Notes: generated by a model from the letters alone, not told the origin. A stretch of 64,000 bases of DNA from Methylotenera sp. (GCA_021732365.1 JAKFVD010000028.1:1-64000), one strand, 5' to 3'. Shown: positions 1 to 7,704, numbered from the stretch's first letter. Numbers and translations are program-made.

Positions 1-127
1 TTAATATCGCCACGTCGATCACTCCTATTCTCCTGCTCAGGTTGTGAGCAGTCTAGTATCGTTACGTGGGTCAAATTTAGATGCATATTTCTATGCTAGG
101 TGGGTCAATATTCGATGCAATTTAACA
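1..127 (+). mobile_element. Right end of an IS21-like insertion sequence (partial)
   Basis: Two imperfect direct repeats of the form GTGGGTCAA..GATGCA lie at 66-85 and 100-119, 34 bp apart, and the second runs into an ACA terminus near 127. Multiple GTGGGTCA-type terminal repeats ending in ACA are the usual look of the IstB-side end of IS21-family elements. No transposase gene is in the window; it would lie upstream. The similarity to phosphatase sequence begins right after this end, which supports an insertion boundary here. The family call is from memory of end structure, not a search. Confidence 0.5.
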
Positions 128-337
128 CTCGCGTCTCTATGTGTTTTTTGGTTGCCAAACAACTCTGTTAAAGCTCAATATATTTTTACACTAGGGCTTT
201 TCTCTGGCTTTATTTTAGGGTGGGTACAGATGATGCGTGGGGCACATTTCCTATTTCATACGCTTTGGTCAATGTGGATTGCTAGTTTTATAATACTTCT
301 AATGCTTCAAGTTTCAAATATTTCTCATAAATACTAA
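128..337 (+). pseudogene. PAP2-family phosphatase, C-terminal remnant truncated by the IS end
   Basis: The frame open from 44 encodes a C-terminal part with LGWVQMMRGAHFLFHTLW followed by a hydrophobic segment and a short tail. RGAHF..HTLWS is the last histidine-containing phosphatase motif of membrane PAP2 proteins. About 70 residues remain, whereas full PAP2 proteins have about 200 or more. The first 28 codons of the open frame are IS-end sequence, so the original N-terminal half is missing. Unlikely to make a working enzyme. Confidence 0.6.
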
Positions 338-481
338 ACCATATAAACAAGCCGAATCATATTCGCATCAAATTCATTTAAAAAGAATCTTTCAAGCCAA
401 TAAATTTCCTTAAATAGGCTTTAAGTATTCTCAATTATATTGTGCTTTGATTTTCATAGATTAACTAATATCGGAGTTGGT

Positions 482-1240
482 ATGAATGCCAGTTTGAAAG
501 GTTTAGTCATTAAAGTTCCAGAAGTCACTTTGATGTTTTGGGTAATAAAAATTATCGCAACCACACTAGGCGAAACAGGGGGCGATGCACTTTCCATGTC
601 GATGGGGTTAGGCTATTTAACAAGCTCTGTTATTTTTTCTTTTATCTTCGCGACTGCTGTGTATGCGCAGATTAAAGCCAATTCTTATAATTCAGCACTT
701 TACTGGACAACTATCATCGCTACGACTACGTTAGGTACGACTATTGCAGATTATGCAACCCGCTCATTAAATATTGGATACTTGGGTGGATCCTTACTGT
801 TATTTGTACTTCTTATTGCATCACTTTCAATTTGGTATAGATCTGTTGGGACTATTGCAGTTGAAAGTATAAACACATCAAAATCGGAAATTTTTTATTG
901 GGTTACGATAATGTTTTCTCAAACACTTGGAACAGCGCTTGGTGATTGGGTAGCCGATACGTCAAATTTAGGCTATCTAGGTGCAGCAATAATTTTTAGC
1001 GCATTATTGATATTAATTATTTGTATGTATTTTTGGACGGGAGTTTCTAAAACCATGTTATTTTGGTCTGCATTTGTATTAACGCGTCCATTAGGCGCTG
1101 TTCTTGGAGATTACCTTGATAAACCTCTTGCACAAGGCGGTTTAGCTTTAAGTAGATTTAGTGCAAGTGCTGTGTTGTTAGTTTTTATAATTATATTTGT
1201 ATATTTCTTTTCGCAACGAGCTGCACGAAAATCACATTAA
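482..1240 (+). CDS. COG4705-type (DUF347) multi-pass membrane protein
   Basis: A 252-residue, very hydrophobic protein built from four related units, each with a helix pair around LGxxxGD-like motifs: TTLGETGGD, TTLGTTIAD, QTLGTALGD and RPLGAVLGD. This fourfold repeat is typical of the COG4705/DUF347 uncharacterised membrane-anchored proteins, whose function is not established. I prefer the ATG at 482 over the one at 440, because GGAG at 472-475 gives it a ribosome binding site and the 14 upstream residues look non-native. A degraded paralogue follows directly downstream. Confidence 0.75.
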   Translation: MNASLKGLVIKVPEVTLMFWVIKIIATTLGETGGDALSMSMGLGYLTSSVIFSFIFATAVYAQIKANSYNSALYWTTIIATTTLGTTIADYATRSLNIGYLGGSLLLFVLLIASLSIWYRSVGTIAVESINTSKSEIFYWVTIMFSQTLGTALGDWVADTSNLGYLGAAIIFSALLILIICMYFWTGVSKTMLFWSAFVLTRPLGAVLGDYLDKPLAQGGLALSRFSASAVLLVFIIIFVYFFSQRAARKSH

Positions 1241-1254
1241 GTATATTGTTAGGA

Positions 1255-1505
1255 ATATGAATGCCCATCACAAAAAATATTCACTAAAGTCCCTGAAGTT
1301 ACTTTCGGTTTTGGATATTAAAATTGATTGCGACCACTTTTGGTGAAGTTGTACACAATGCTGTATCCCAAACTTTGTAGTTGGGATACGTTATGGGGTC
1401 GATAATTTTTGGAGTCCCTCTTCTTGTTGCGGTATCAGACTAATTTAAAGCAAAAGTCTTTAAGAGTTCTTTGTACTGGATTGCTTCAATGTCTCAATAT
1501 TCGAA
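1255..1505 (+). pseudogene. Degraded tandem paralogue of the COG4705 membrane protein
   Basis: Translating across frames gives KVPEVTFGF, then IATTFGEVVHNAVS, LGYVMGSIIFGVPLL and FKAKVFKSSLYWIASM. These parallel the first unit of the intact gene upstream (KVPEVTLMFW, IATTLGETGGDALS, LGYLTSSVIFSFIF, IKANSYNSALYWTTI). Stop codons and at least one frameshift break the frame, and only about the first 80 codons remain. This is a decayed duplicate, which explains most of the apparent gene gap between 1241 and about 1500. Confidence 0.65.
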
Positions 1506-2029
1506 TATTAAATAGTGACACCGAAGTAAATAAATTAATTTAAATGAATAATACACTTGTTGAAAATTTACTCAGTTGACAGTCTGCTTAGGGCCGCTAG
1601 TTGACTGTCAACAATACAATCTGAAATAGAGTTACAGAACTTAATCAGTGATTCCACTTTGTATATTTTGATTTATTTTGCGAAGTAAAAAACTTCAGAC
1701 TGTCATTTCTCCGCGCGTCGCTCTATAGCAGAAATTTTTTCGACGGGATGGGCAGAGTATCGCCGCCTCAAAAAAATTTGGCCTGCGCTCGCCGTAGTGC
1801 CTAGTCGTACAATCCTCGGGCCCCCGCCCCTAAAAAATTCGAACCGGACTTTTTTTACAATAAATTTCCGCCTGCTTTAAGGTGTAGATGCTGTTGCAAG
1901 ATTCAATAAATTAAAATATTATCTCAAATAGTGCGTCTCACTGTTTGCGTACTGTTTTGGCCAGTTACTACTTGGTACTGGTTCCCATGTTGTTCTCAAT
2001 GTTAGACAAGTGGGGTTCCCTTAATTTTA
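1506..2029. other. Noncoding stretch with inverted repeat and GC-rich patch
   Basis: No convincing gene. A perfect 10-bp inverted repeat GTTGACAGTC/GACTGTCAAC lies at 1575-1584 and 1603-1612 around TGCTTAGGGCC, and GACTGTCA occurs again at 1698-1705. A patch at about 1711-1850 is markedly richer in G and C than its surroundings, with runs such as GGGCCCCCGCCCC. Its role is unknown; it could be foreign DNA or a structured RNA upstream of the HNH gene. Confidence 0.4.
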
Positions 2030-2041
2030 TTGGAGCTCGCT

Positions 2042-2404
2042 ATGTCGACAACCTTAAATAAATCCCGTCTTAAAGCTTTCAACTTACAACAAGGACGTTG
2101 TATCTATTGTGAATTGCCTATGTGGTTAGATCACCCAGATGCATTTGCAAAGAAATACAAAACTTCAATCAAAGGTGCGGCGCTTTTCAAGTGCACAGCT
2201 GAACATTTATTAGCTAAGCAGGATGGTGGAAAAGACGTTGAAAGTAACATTGTTGCCGCATGTCACTTTTGTAATCAGAAGCGCCACAAGTGTAGAAAAC
2301 CAAAAGATCCGATTGCATACAAGCATCACGTAATTACCAAATTATGCAAAGGAAAGTGGAACTCAGCTTATATCGCTAAAAGTCACATATCTTCAAATAT
2401 GTGA
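2042..2404 (+). CDS. HNH endonuclease family protein
   Basis: A 120-residue basic protein. An N-terminal CIYC pair and a later CHFCNQKRHKC form a likely zinc-binding set, and AEHLLAKQDGGKDVESNIVAACHFCN matches the HNH fold: the AEHLL histidine, the central asparagine and the final CHFCN segment. The enzyme is expected to cut or nick DNA with a divalent metal. Start chosen at the ATG at 2042 because GGAG at 2032-2035 precedes it; a TTG at 2030 is open in frame but less likely. It stands alone between noncoding DNA and the att site, so its partner system is unclear. Confidence 0.7.
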   Translation: MSTTLNKSRLKAFNLQQGRCIYCELPMWLDHPDAFAKKYKTSIKGAALFKCTAEHLLAKQDGGKDVESNIVAACHFCNQKRHKCRKPKDPIAYKHHVITKLCKGKWNSAYIAKSHISSNM

Positions 2405-2411
2405 CTTTTTT
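2378..2411 (+). terminator. Rho-independent terminator overlapping the HNH stop codon
   Basis: Perfect 13-bp arms AAAAGTCACATAT (2378-2390) and ATATGTGACTTTT (2397-2409), loop CTTCAA, followed by further T residues. The HNH stop codon at 2402-2404 lies inside the 3' arm. The A-rich 5' side would let it work in both directions. Confidence 0.8.
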
Positions 2412-2620
2412 AAAAACAATCCAATTTCCAAACAGTTTCGGGGTTCGGTCGGATTTAAAACGACCAACTAATTGAATTTATTTATTTTTTTAAAGAAAAT
2501 TACAACTATATCCAAATTTAGTTTCGGTATAGGTTCAGTTTTCACAAAAAAGCGTAATTCTAAAAACAAAATTCTTTAAAAAACTTAAACTTATAATCTA
2601 TCAAATTTTAAGTAATCTGT

Positions 2621-2666
2621 ACTTTTAATCCGTTTGTCGTGGGTTCGATCCCCGCACGCCCTACCA
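2621..2666 (+). repeat. Attachment site: 3' part of tRNA-Lys(TTT)
   Basis: Reads as the anticodon loop CTTTTAA, 3' anticodon stem TCCGT, variable loop TTGTC, T-arm GTGGG-TTCGATC-CCCGC (pairs including one G-T), acceptor strand ACGCCCT, then ACCA. The 5' half of a tRNA is absent upstream: no D-arm, and the bases before the loop do not pair. This is therefore a tRNA fragment, not a functional gene. With the tyrosine integrase 92 bp away it is the core of an att site. The full-length tRNA and the other copy are outside the window. Confidence 0.75.
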
Positions 2667-2671
2667 ATACC

Positions 2672-2701
2672 AGCGCGGCTTAACGGAAGTTAAGCCGCGC
2701 T
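2672..2701. terminator. Strong hairpin next to the att core
   Basis: Perfect 13-bp arms AGCGCGGCTTAAC (2672-2684) and GTTAAGCCGCGCT (2689-2701) with a GGAA tetraloop, followed by ATTTATTT. It sits 5 bp after the tRNA CCA end, where a tRNA terminator would be expected. It may also end transcripts from the converging integrase operon. Confidence 0.65.
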
Positions 2702-2706
2702 ATTTA

Positions 2707-2737
2707 TTTCCGCAAATACCTTACTTTTCCGCAAATA
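2707..2737. repeat. 12-bp direct repeats between att core and integrase (candidate arm-type sites)
   Basis: TTTCCGCAAATA occurs at 2707-2718 and again at 2726-2737, 19 bp apart, which is close to two helical turns. Short direct repeats flanking the core on the integrase side are what arm-type integrase binding sites look like. No binding evidence exists here; the assignment rests on position and repetition. Confidence 0.4.
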
Positions 2738-2758
2738 GACATTTTTAGCTAATTTAGA

Positions 2759-3811
2759 CTATCTGGTTGGGCTTACTTTTTGCCCGCGACGCTGCCTAAC
2801 ATATTGCTCTGTCATAGCCATAGAGCTATGCCCTAATTGCAGTTGAGCATCACGCATCGTTTCACTTTCTGCCTTATCGCTCGCGGCTTTGGCTCTTAAA
2901 TCTCTAAACTGAAAATGCTTAACATCTTTTGCTATTGCGGGGTTTTGTTTAATGGCTTTATCCCGTGCTTTATCGAATCTAAGTCTTAATGCATTTTGAC
3001 TAATTGGCCTGCCTGTTTCGGTACATATCAATTGCGAAGTACGCACTTTGTGCGCTTGCTTGCTTTTAAGTATGCGCTCTAAGAGTGATTTCAATTCCCC
3101 AGTAACGCTAATGCGTAGCTTAGCATTGGTTTTGCCTTGCTGAACTAGTAGAATTTTATCTTGGATATCTGCCACACTCATCGCGATAACGTCAGCAGGG
3201 CGTTGCCCAGTCAAATAAGCTAAATCCAGCGCGTCTTTAAGTGGTTGGCTTGCCACTTGATAAATTGCATCATAGATATTATCTTCGACGTAAACATCTC
3301 GACCTTCTTCCGTATAACCCTTGATGCCTTGACATGGATTAACAGTATCTAATGCACCCCAATCACGTGCAATGTTAAATAGGTGAGAAAGCAAAGATTT
3401 TTCACGATTGGCACGTACCGTACTTTTTTTACCGTTATCCGTACGCCAATTCATATATTGCCTGATATGTATCGGCCTAATTTCTGTGATTGGTGCAGGT
3501 GGGTTGTTAAAAAATGCAATTAAATTTTGCATTTCTCGTACGTTGTCGATTTGTGTGCGCGCTGCTTTAGTGGGTACAATTTCGAGTAAATAGCGATCAG
3601 CAATATCTTTAAAGTAAATCAATGGAGTGGTTTTTTTGCCTTCTAACTCAGACCACCTTCGGATGGCTTCAACATAAACTTTACCTAGTGAAATTTCTTT
3701 GCGTGGCTTGCCCCCAGTGTCGTAGTAATAATAGGTAGTGTCGCCGCGTACGCGTGCACGCATGTGTGGTGGTAAATTCGCATGAATGGTTGGCCTACGA
3801 CCTCGCACCAT
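2759..3811 (-). CDS. int: Tyrosine-recombinase integrase of the ICE
   Basis: A 350-residue site-specific recombinase expected to insert and excise the element at the tRNA-Lys site. The C-terminal catalytic domain shows Arg204 (TGQRPADV), Lys227, Arg306 in QFRDLR, His328 in QLGHSS and the nucleophile Tyr337 in TEQYV. The usual first residue of the HxxR box is Arg (R303) rather than His, a variant seen in some phage-type integrases. The N-terminal part holds a SAM-like core-binding domain at about 65-150. It is transcribed toward the att core and lies just downstream of a DUF4224 gene, with 3 bp between them, probably in one operon. Confidence 0.9.
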   Translation of the reverse strand: MVRGRRPTIHANLPPHMRARVRGDTTYYYYDTGGKPRKEISLGKVYVEAIRRWSELEGKKTTPLIYFKDIADRYLLEIVPTKAARTQIDNVREMQNLIAFFNNPPAPITEIRPIHIRQYMNWRTDNGKKSTVRANREKSLLSHLFNIARDWGALDTVNPCQGIKGYTEEGRDVYVEDNIYDAIYQVASQPLKDALDLAYLTGQRPADVIAMSVADIQDKILLVQQGKTNAKLRISVTGELKSLLERILKSKQAHKVRTSQLICTETGRPISQNALRLRFDKARDKAIKQNPAIAKDVKHFQFRDLRAKAASDKAESETMRDAQLQLGHSSMAMTEQYVRQRRGQKVSPTR

Positions 3812-3814
3812 GGT

Positions 3815-4018
3815 TTAAGCTGCCATTAGATTGGATTGCCAACCAGTTTTAATTGGCTCAGCTTTTAATCCATTAATGTAGGCGATGGTCACCAAAGGCT
3901 CACCTCTCACATTCACGCGGTAAGGGATATTCATGATGGATAGTTGAGCGCATTGCTTTGCCTTACGGGCGTAGCCAGTCAATTGAATCAAGTCTGTGTG
4001 CGCCAAAAATAAGCTCAT
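3815..4018 (-). CDS. DUF4224 family small protein, possible excision/integration accessory
   Basis: A 67-residue protein with LAHTDLIQLTGYARKAKQCA and IPYRVNVRGEPLV, the two conserved blocks of the DUF4224 family. Such proteins are commonly found immediately upstream of tyrosine integrases in phages and islands. They have been suspected of an excisionase-like or regulatory role, but function is not proven. It probably shares a promoter and mRNA with the integrase. The upstream DNA at 4105-4145 carries two operator-like palindromes. Confidence 0.7.
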   Translation of the reverse strand: MSLFLAHTDLIQLTGYARKAKQCAQLSIMNIPYRVNVRGEPLVTIAYINGLKAEPIKTGWQSNLMAA

Positions 4019-4104
4019 TACGGCAGCATTAATGACAAAGAGTGGACTATGTGTGATTGCATACTCTTACCAAGCTATGATTTAAGTTAATCAAATTAGC
4101 TTGT

Positions 4105-4145
4105 ATTATTAGATATATCTAATAATTATGCAATAGATATATCTA
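4105..4145. promoter_or_regulatory. Two repressor operators upstream of the DUF4224-integrase operon
   Basis: TTAGATATATCTAA is centred in a longer perfect palindrome at 4105-4126, and a second core TAGATATATCTA lies at 4134-4145. The centres are about 24 bp apart. The same palindrome recurs in the parA promoter region on the other side of the repressor gene, so this looks like a shared regulon of the repressor encoded at 4381-4743. Confidence 0.7.
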
Positions 4146-4380
4146 ATTTTTAATTAAATAAATATACATTTTTTTAGATGATCGATGTAAATCTGGTTGA
4201 TGATCTTTACCGGACTATTCAATAATGGTTTAGTGACACAGTGCGATATCGTAAGCGAGTTGCTTACTTTTTTAGAATTGCTGCTAACGGTAATTAACTA
4301 AGTTGCATTCGCCATGACCTTACTGATCAGGGTCTGATTCTCCAAAATCTAATTCCAGCTGAATACATAGCTTGATAATA
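4146..4380. other. Intergenic DNA between operators and repressor gene
   Basis: AT-rich at its left, then featureless. I see no gene, RNA or further palindrome. Together with 4019-4104 it separates the integrase operon from the 3' end of the repressor gene. Confidence 0.5.
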
Positions 4381-4743
4381 TTACTGACCTGAGGCGGTAT
4401 TTTTCTTAACGGTTTCGACGAATTCCTTAATATCAGCAATCCGTCTAATCGCCTCATCCACCGCGAATTCTGGCAATTCAGCAGCCAGCTGAGTTAACAC
4501 CTTTCTTTTGTACGTATCGTTTTTAACTTCATCCATGCTGCCTTTGCCGAGGAACAGCCATTCTTGTGTGATGCCTAAAAACTCACACACCGCAATCCCA
4601 TGTTCCGCACTCATTGTTTTTGATTTTGATGATAACCAAGCACTCACAGATGGTGCTTTTATCCCCACGTGTTTTGCAAGCGCGAGTTTAGTCACTGCTC
4701 TCATCTCAATTGCATATTTCAATCTAGTTTGCCATGTATTCAT
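4381..4743 (-). CDS. Cro/CI-type (XRE) repressor
   Basis: A 120-residue DNA-binding protein. An HTH_3 domain fills residues 5-65 (TKLALAKHVGIKAPSVSAWL is the helix-turn-helix region), followed by GITQEWLFLGKGSM, typical of phage and ICE repressors. There is no peptidase tail, so it is not cleaved in the LexA/CI manner; derepression must come another way. It is divergent from parA, and operators lie on both sides of it. It is the likely master switch of both integration and conjugation genes. Confidence 0.8.
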   Translation of the reverse strand: MNTWQTRLKYAIEMRAVTKLALAKHVGIKAPSVSAWLSSKSKTMSAEHGIAVCEFLGITQEWLFLGKGSMDEVKNDTYKRKVLTQLAAELPEFAVDEAIRRIADIKEFVETVKKNTASGQ

Positions 4744-4769
4744 GAATTAGATTTAACTACAATTATTAT

Positions 4770-4819
4770 TAGATATATCTATTTATTTACTTGACACATA
4801 TATTAGACATATCTAAACT
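4770..4819 (+). promoter_or_regulatory. parA operon promoter with two embedded repressor operators
   Basis: A -35 box TTGACA at 4791-4796 and a -10 box TAAACT at 4814-4819 are 17 bp apart. One operator TAGATATATCTA lies just upstream at 4770-4781. A near-copy TTAGACATATCTAA (4803-4816) fills the spacer and touches the -10 box, so bound repressor would block RNA polymerase. This would control the whole parA-virB operon, and the upstream operator would also affect the divergent repressor gene. Confidence 0.65.
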
Positions 4820-4857
4820 ATACACCATAAATCAACAATACACAGTATCTAAAAATA

Positions 4858-5733
4858 ATGAAAACACTCTATATTGGCGTACAAAAAGGTGGTGTAGGTA
4901 AATCTACCAATGCTTGTCAACTAGCTCTATATGCCAGAAATTTAGGCTACCGTGTTCTGGTGATTGATTTTGATGATCAAGGGAACACCACTAAGTTCTT
5001 CAAACGCAATGGTGAGGCTGTGCCGCTTGCCAAAACCGTGACTGAGGTCATATTTGAAACCACCGACATCATTGATATTAATGTTGGCAGTAGCGGGTTC
5101 AGCATCCTAGAAGCTGATGGGCAGTTTAACAATGTGCTAGTAGAGCAAGCCCGCGTAAAGATTGAGCATGAAGGCGAGCTCACAGAAAAGTCATCTATCG
5201 CGCACCAACACTTTGCCAACTTCTTAATCAGTGTAGATGCACATTATGACCTCTGTATTATAGATGGGCCACCCTCGTTGGATATACGCGTCACCATCGC
5301 GCTCACCCTAGCTGATGCGGTATTAAGCCCAATCCAGTTATCACAAGAAAGTATTGAAGGCATGAGTGCGACGCTATATGGTCAGCGTGGCGTGCTTAAC
5401 ATTAAAACGGTATTTAACGCTAAGCTCAATTTCTTAGGTTTTTTACCTAACATGGTAGAGGCTACCGATAAACACCGAGAAGCGTTAACCGAATTAGGCG
5501 AACGAATTGGGGAGCACTTTTTAACCGATAACGAGGGCAGGATTCTGTTAATGCCATTGCGCCAATCGATACGCGAATGCCAAAAAGAGGGTATTCCAAT
5601 CGCGCAGCTCGCTAGAACTAACACCATGGCCAGAAGCACTTGGGCAAGCGTACGTAAGATATTTGATATTGTATTAGCGAGATTACAGCTTGAAGTGGAT
5701 GTTGAAACTACTAATGTAGAGGCAATAGCTTAG
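4858..5733 (+). CDS. parA: ParA-type partition ATPase
   Basis: A 291-residue P-loop ATPase of the MinD/ParA group. The deviant Walker A KGGVGKST is at residues 10-17 with the signature lysine, DFDDQGN (about 38-44) is the ParA switch region, and IIDGPPS is the Walker B part. It should position or segregate the element's DNA together with the ParB protein encoded next. First gene of the long plus-strand operon; no clear Shine-Dalgarno is seen before the ATG. A partition system in an integrated element fits a plasmid-like replicating phase. Confidence 0.9.
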   Translation: MKTLYIGVQKGGVGKSTNACQLALYARNLGYRVLVIDFDDQGNTTKFFKRNGEAVPLAKTVTEVIFETTDIIDINVGSSGFSILEADGQFNNVLVEQARVKIEHEGELTEKSSIAHQHFANFLISVDAHYDLCIIDGPPSLDIRVTIALTLADAVLSPIQLSQESIEGMSATLYGQRGVLNIKTVFNAKLNFLGFLPNMVEATDKHREALTELGERIGEHFLTDNEGRILLMPLRQSIRECQKEGIPIAQLARTNTMARSTWASVRKIFDIVLARLQLEVDVETTNVEAIA

Positions 5734-5738
5734 TCACA

Positions 5739-6764
5739 ATGATAGCTAACATCAAAAAGTCGGTATTTAACCTAGAAATGCTAGATGCTGTTAAGCGCGA
5801 AACTACTGTCGCGACTGCAATCCCTGATAATCAAATTAGCGTGGTATTAGCGATACCGCTCAACCAAATCATCGAAGATGAAAATCAACCACGCAAAGAT
5901 TTCAATGATGAAAACTGGCAAGATTTTGTCAGTGACGTAAAACGTAGAGGTGTACAAACACCCATACACGTTCGCCCAGCAGTAAATGGTAATTACATCA
6001 TTATTCACGGTGCAAGACGCTACCGTGCTTCACTAGAGGCAGGGTTAAGTAAGATAGCAGCCATTATTGAAACAAATGCAAGCGCGTTTGATGATTACAG
6101 CCAAGTACTTGAAAACACCAAGCGCGCCAATATGGCGGCCATGGATATTGCGCAATTTATACAAAAACGCATTGCAGCAGGCGACAGTAAAAGCAGCATC
6201 GCCGAAAAGCTATCTGAGAATGCTAATTATGTAACTTATCACTTAGCATTGTTAGACATGCCTGAAATGATTGCTGAGGCTTATAGCCAAGGAAAAATCA
6301 AAGGCGCGCAGCTTATTTACAGGCTAATCAATTTATACAAAGACGCGCCAGTACTGGCGGAATCGCTTATCAATAGCAACGAAGAAATCACCAATGCATT
6401 GATATTGAAAGCCCGCAAAACAGGGGCAGCTACCGATACAAACAATGCTCCACAAGATGTTGATACTACAGATACTGCACTCGTCTCGGTCGCCACTCAA
6501 GTTTTACCCTATCACAACCCAGCGAATGAAGAACTGTCCACGGCTAAACGCACTGACCTGACTAAAACAGAACCTAGCAAAATCAAAAAACCGTTATTAC
6601 TAGGCTTCTACCAAGATCATCAACCCTGCATGGTACTGCTGCATCACAAACCAACAACGGCTGGTTTAATACACATTAAGCTCGAACTCACTGGTGAGTG
6701 TTTAGAAGTACCCACTGAAGGTATTAAGCTTAATCTGCTGACCGAAGCGCTAGGCAAGGAATAG
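5739..6764 (+). CDS. parB: ParB/KorB-type partition and regulatory DNA-binding protein
   Basis: A 341-residue ParB-family protein. The N-terminal ParB box region contains DENQPRKDF and IIHGARRYRASLEAG, followed by an HTH part (GDSKSSIAEKLSENANYVTYHL). The C-terminal stretch from about 285 (PLLLGFYQDHQPCMVLL) resembles the SH3-like dimerisation domain of KorB from IncP plasmids. KorB both partitions DNA and represses plasmid operons, so this protein may do both. It starts 5 bp after parA. Its parS or operator sites were not identified by eye. Confidence 0.8.
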   Translation: MIANIKKSVFNLEMLDAVKRETTVATAIPDNQISVVLAIPLNQIIEDENQPRKDFNDENWQDFVSDVKRRGVQTPIHVRPAVNGNYIIIHGARRYRASLEAGLSKIAAIIETNASAFDDYSQVLENTKRANMAAMDIAQFIQKRIAAGDSKSSIAEKLSENANYVTYHLALLDMPEMIAEAYSQGKIKGAQLIYRLINLYKDAPVLAESLINSNEEITNALILKARKTGAATDTNNAPQDVDTTDTALVSVATQVLPYHNPANEELSTAKRTDLTKTEPSKIKKPLLLGFYQDHQPCMVLLHHKPTTAGLIHIKLELTGECLEVPTEGIKLNLLTEALGKE

Positions 6765-6770
6765 GGCGCA

Positions 6771-7298
6771 GTGATACTAGATACCATCACTATTCAACAA
6801 TGTGCGCCCATGGTGGATCAGCAGTTGATGATGCGCGTCATCAGCGTAGAGTCTAGCCACAATCCATACGCAATCGGCGTAGTGAATGCGCATTTGCAAC
6901 GTCAACCACAAAACATCACTGAAGCCAAGGCCACCGCGCAGTTCTTGGAAAACGCAGGCTACAACTATTCTGTCGGTTTGGCACAAATAAACCGTAGTAA
7001 CTTTAGTCGTTTTAACCTTAATTTCGATAATGTATTTGATGCGTGTACCAACTTAAACGCGGGCGGCCAAATACTCAGAGAATGTATCAATCGTGCGAGT
7101 GCACAAGGCTACCAAGCAGATGCTACGCATAAAGCTCTGTCTTGTTATTACTCTGGCCAACTTAATTCAGCAGTTGGTACACAATACGCTAACAAGGTAC
7201 TCGCAAAACTGAGCGTCAATACCAGACCTGCAAACAACAAGGCAATGCAAATAATCGCCATTACTGCCGATAAGTCAGAAAATGCGGTGGTATTTTAA
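6771..7298 (+). CDS. virB1: VirB1-like lytic transglycosylase
   Basis: A 175-residue SLT-domain protein that should open peptidoglycan for assembly of the secretion channel. The likely catalytic glutamate is in VISVESSHNPYAIG (about 24-37), followed by SVGLAQINRSNF and the closing ALSCYYSG, in the usual order for the family. No classic signal peptide is visible. The start is a GTG at 6771, 6 bp after parB, with AAGGAA upstream at 6757. It lies directly before virB2, the standard operon position. Confidence 0.85.
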   Translation: MILDTITIQQCAPMVDQQLMMRVISVESSHNPYAIGVVNAHLQRQPQNITEAKATAQFLENAGYNYSVGLAQINRSNFSRFNLNFDNVFDACTNLNAGGQILRECINRASAQGYQADATHKALSCYYSGQLNSAVGTQYANKVLAKLSVNTRPANNKAMQIIAITADKSENAVVF

Positions 7299-7398
7299 TG
7301 CACCTAGTTTTCCGCAAAACTCACCCACAAGCTACAAAAAGGCAATGGCATTACCTTGTATTTAAACATCCATTAAAAACAGACTAAAAGGATATAGC

Positions 7399-7704
7399 AT
7401 GCACCACGACAAAAATAATCACATACCACTTCAGATAGGCAAACACATCACTATTGCCGCAACTAGCCTTTTATTGACAACACACGCTCATGCTGCCCCA
7501 GGCGGTGTTACACCTGGCGCAACCATCATCGATCAGGTGATCACATGGGCATCAGCCTTAGGATTGGCATATATGACACTCATGATCATGTGGACAGGCT
7601 ATAAGTGCACCTCTGGCGGTGCAAGAATTCAAGATTATGGCAACTTGCTGTTAGGCGCCATTATGATTGGTAGTGCAGCAGCGATTGCACTTTTGTTTTT
7701 CTAA
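7399..7704 (+). CDS. virB2: VirB2/TrbC-type major pilin
   Basis: A 101-residue precursor with an N-terminal signal region ending near THAHAAPGG, then two hydrophobic segments (about 50-68 and 82-101) split by a short polar loop (YKCTSGGARIQDYG). This is the standard VirB2 pilin plan. AAAGGA lies before the ATG. A 100-bp gap separates it from virB1, so a processing or extra promoter site there is possible. virB3 starts 3 bp downstream. Confidence 0.85.
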   Translation: MHHDKNNHIPLQIGKHITIAATSLLLTTHAHAAPGGVTPGATIIDQVITWASALGLAYMTLMIMWTGYKCTSGGARIQDYGNLLLGAIMIGSAAAIALLFF

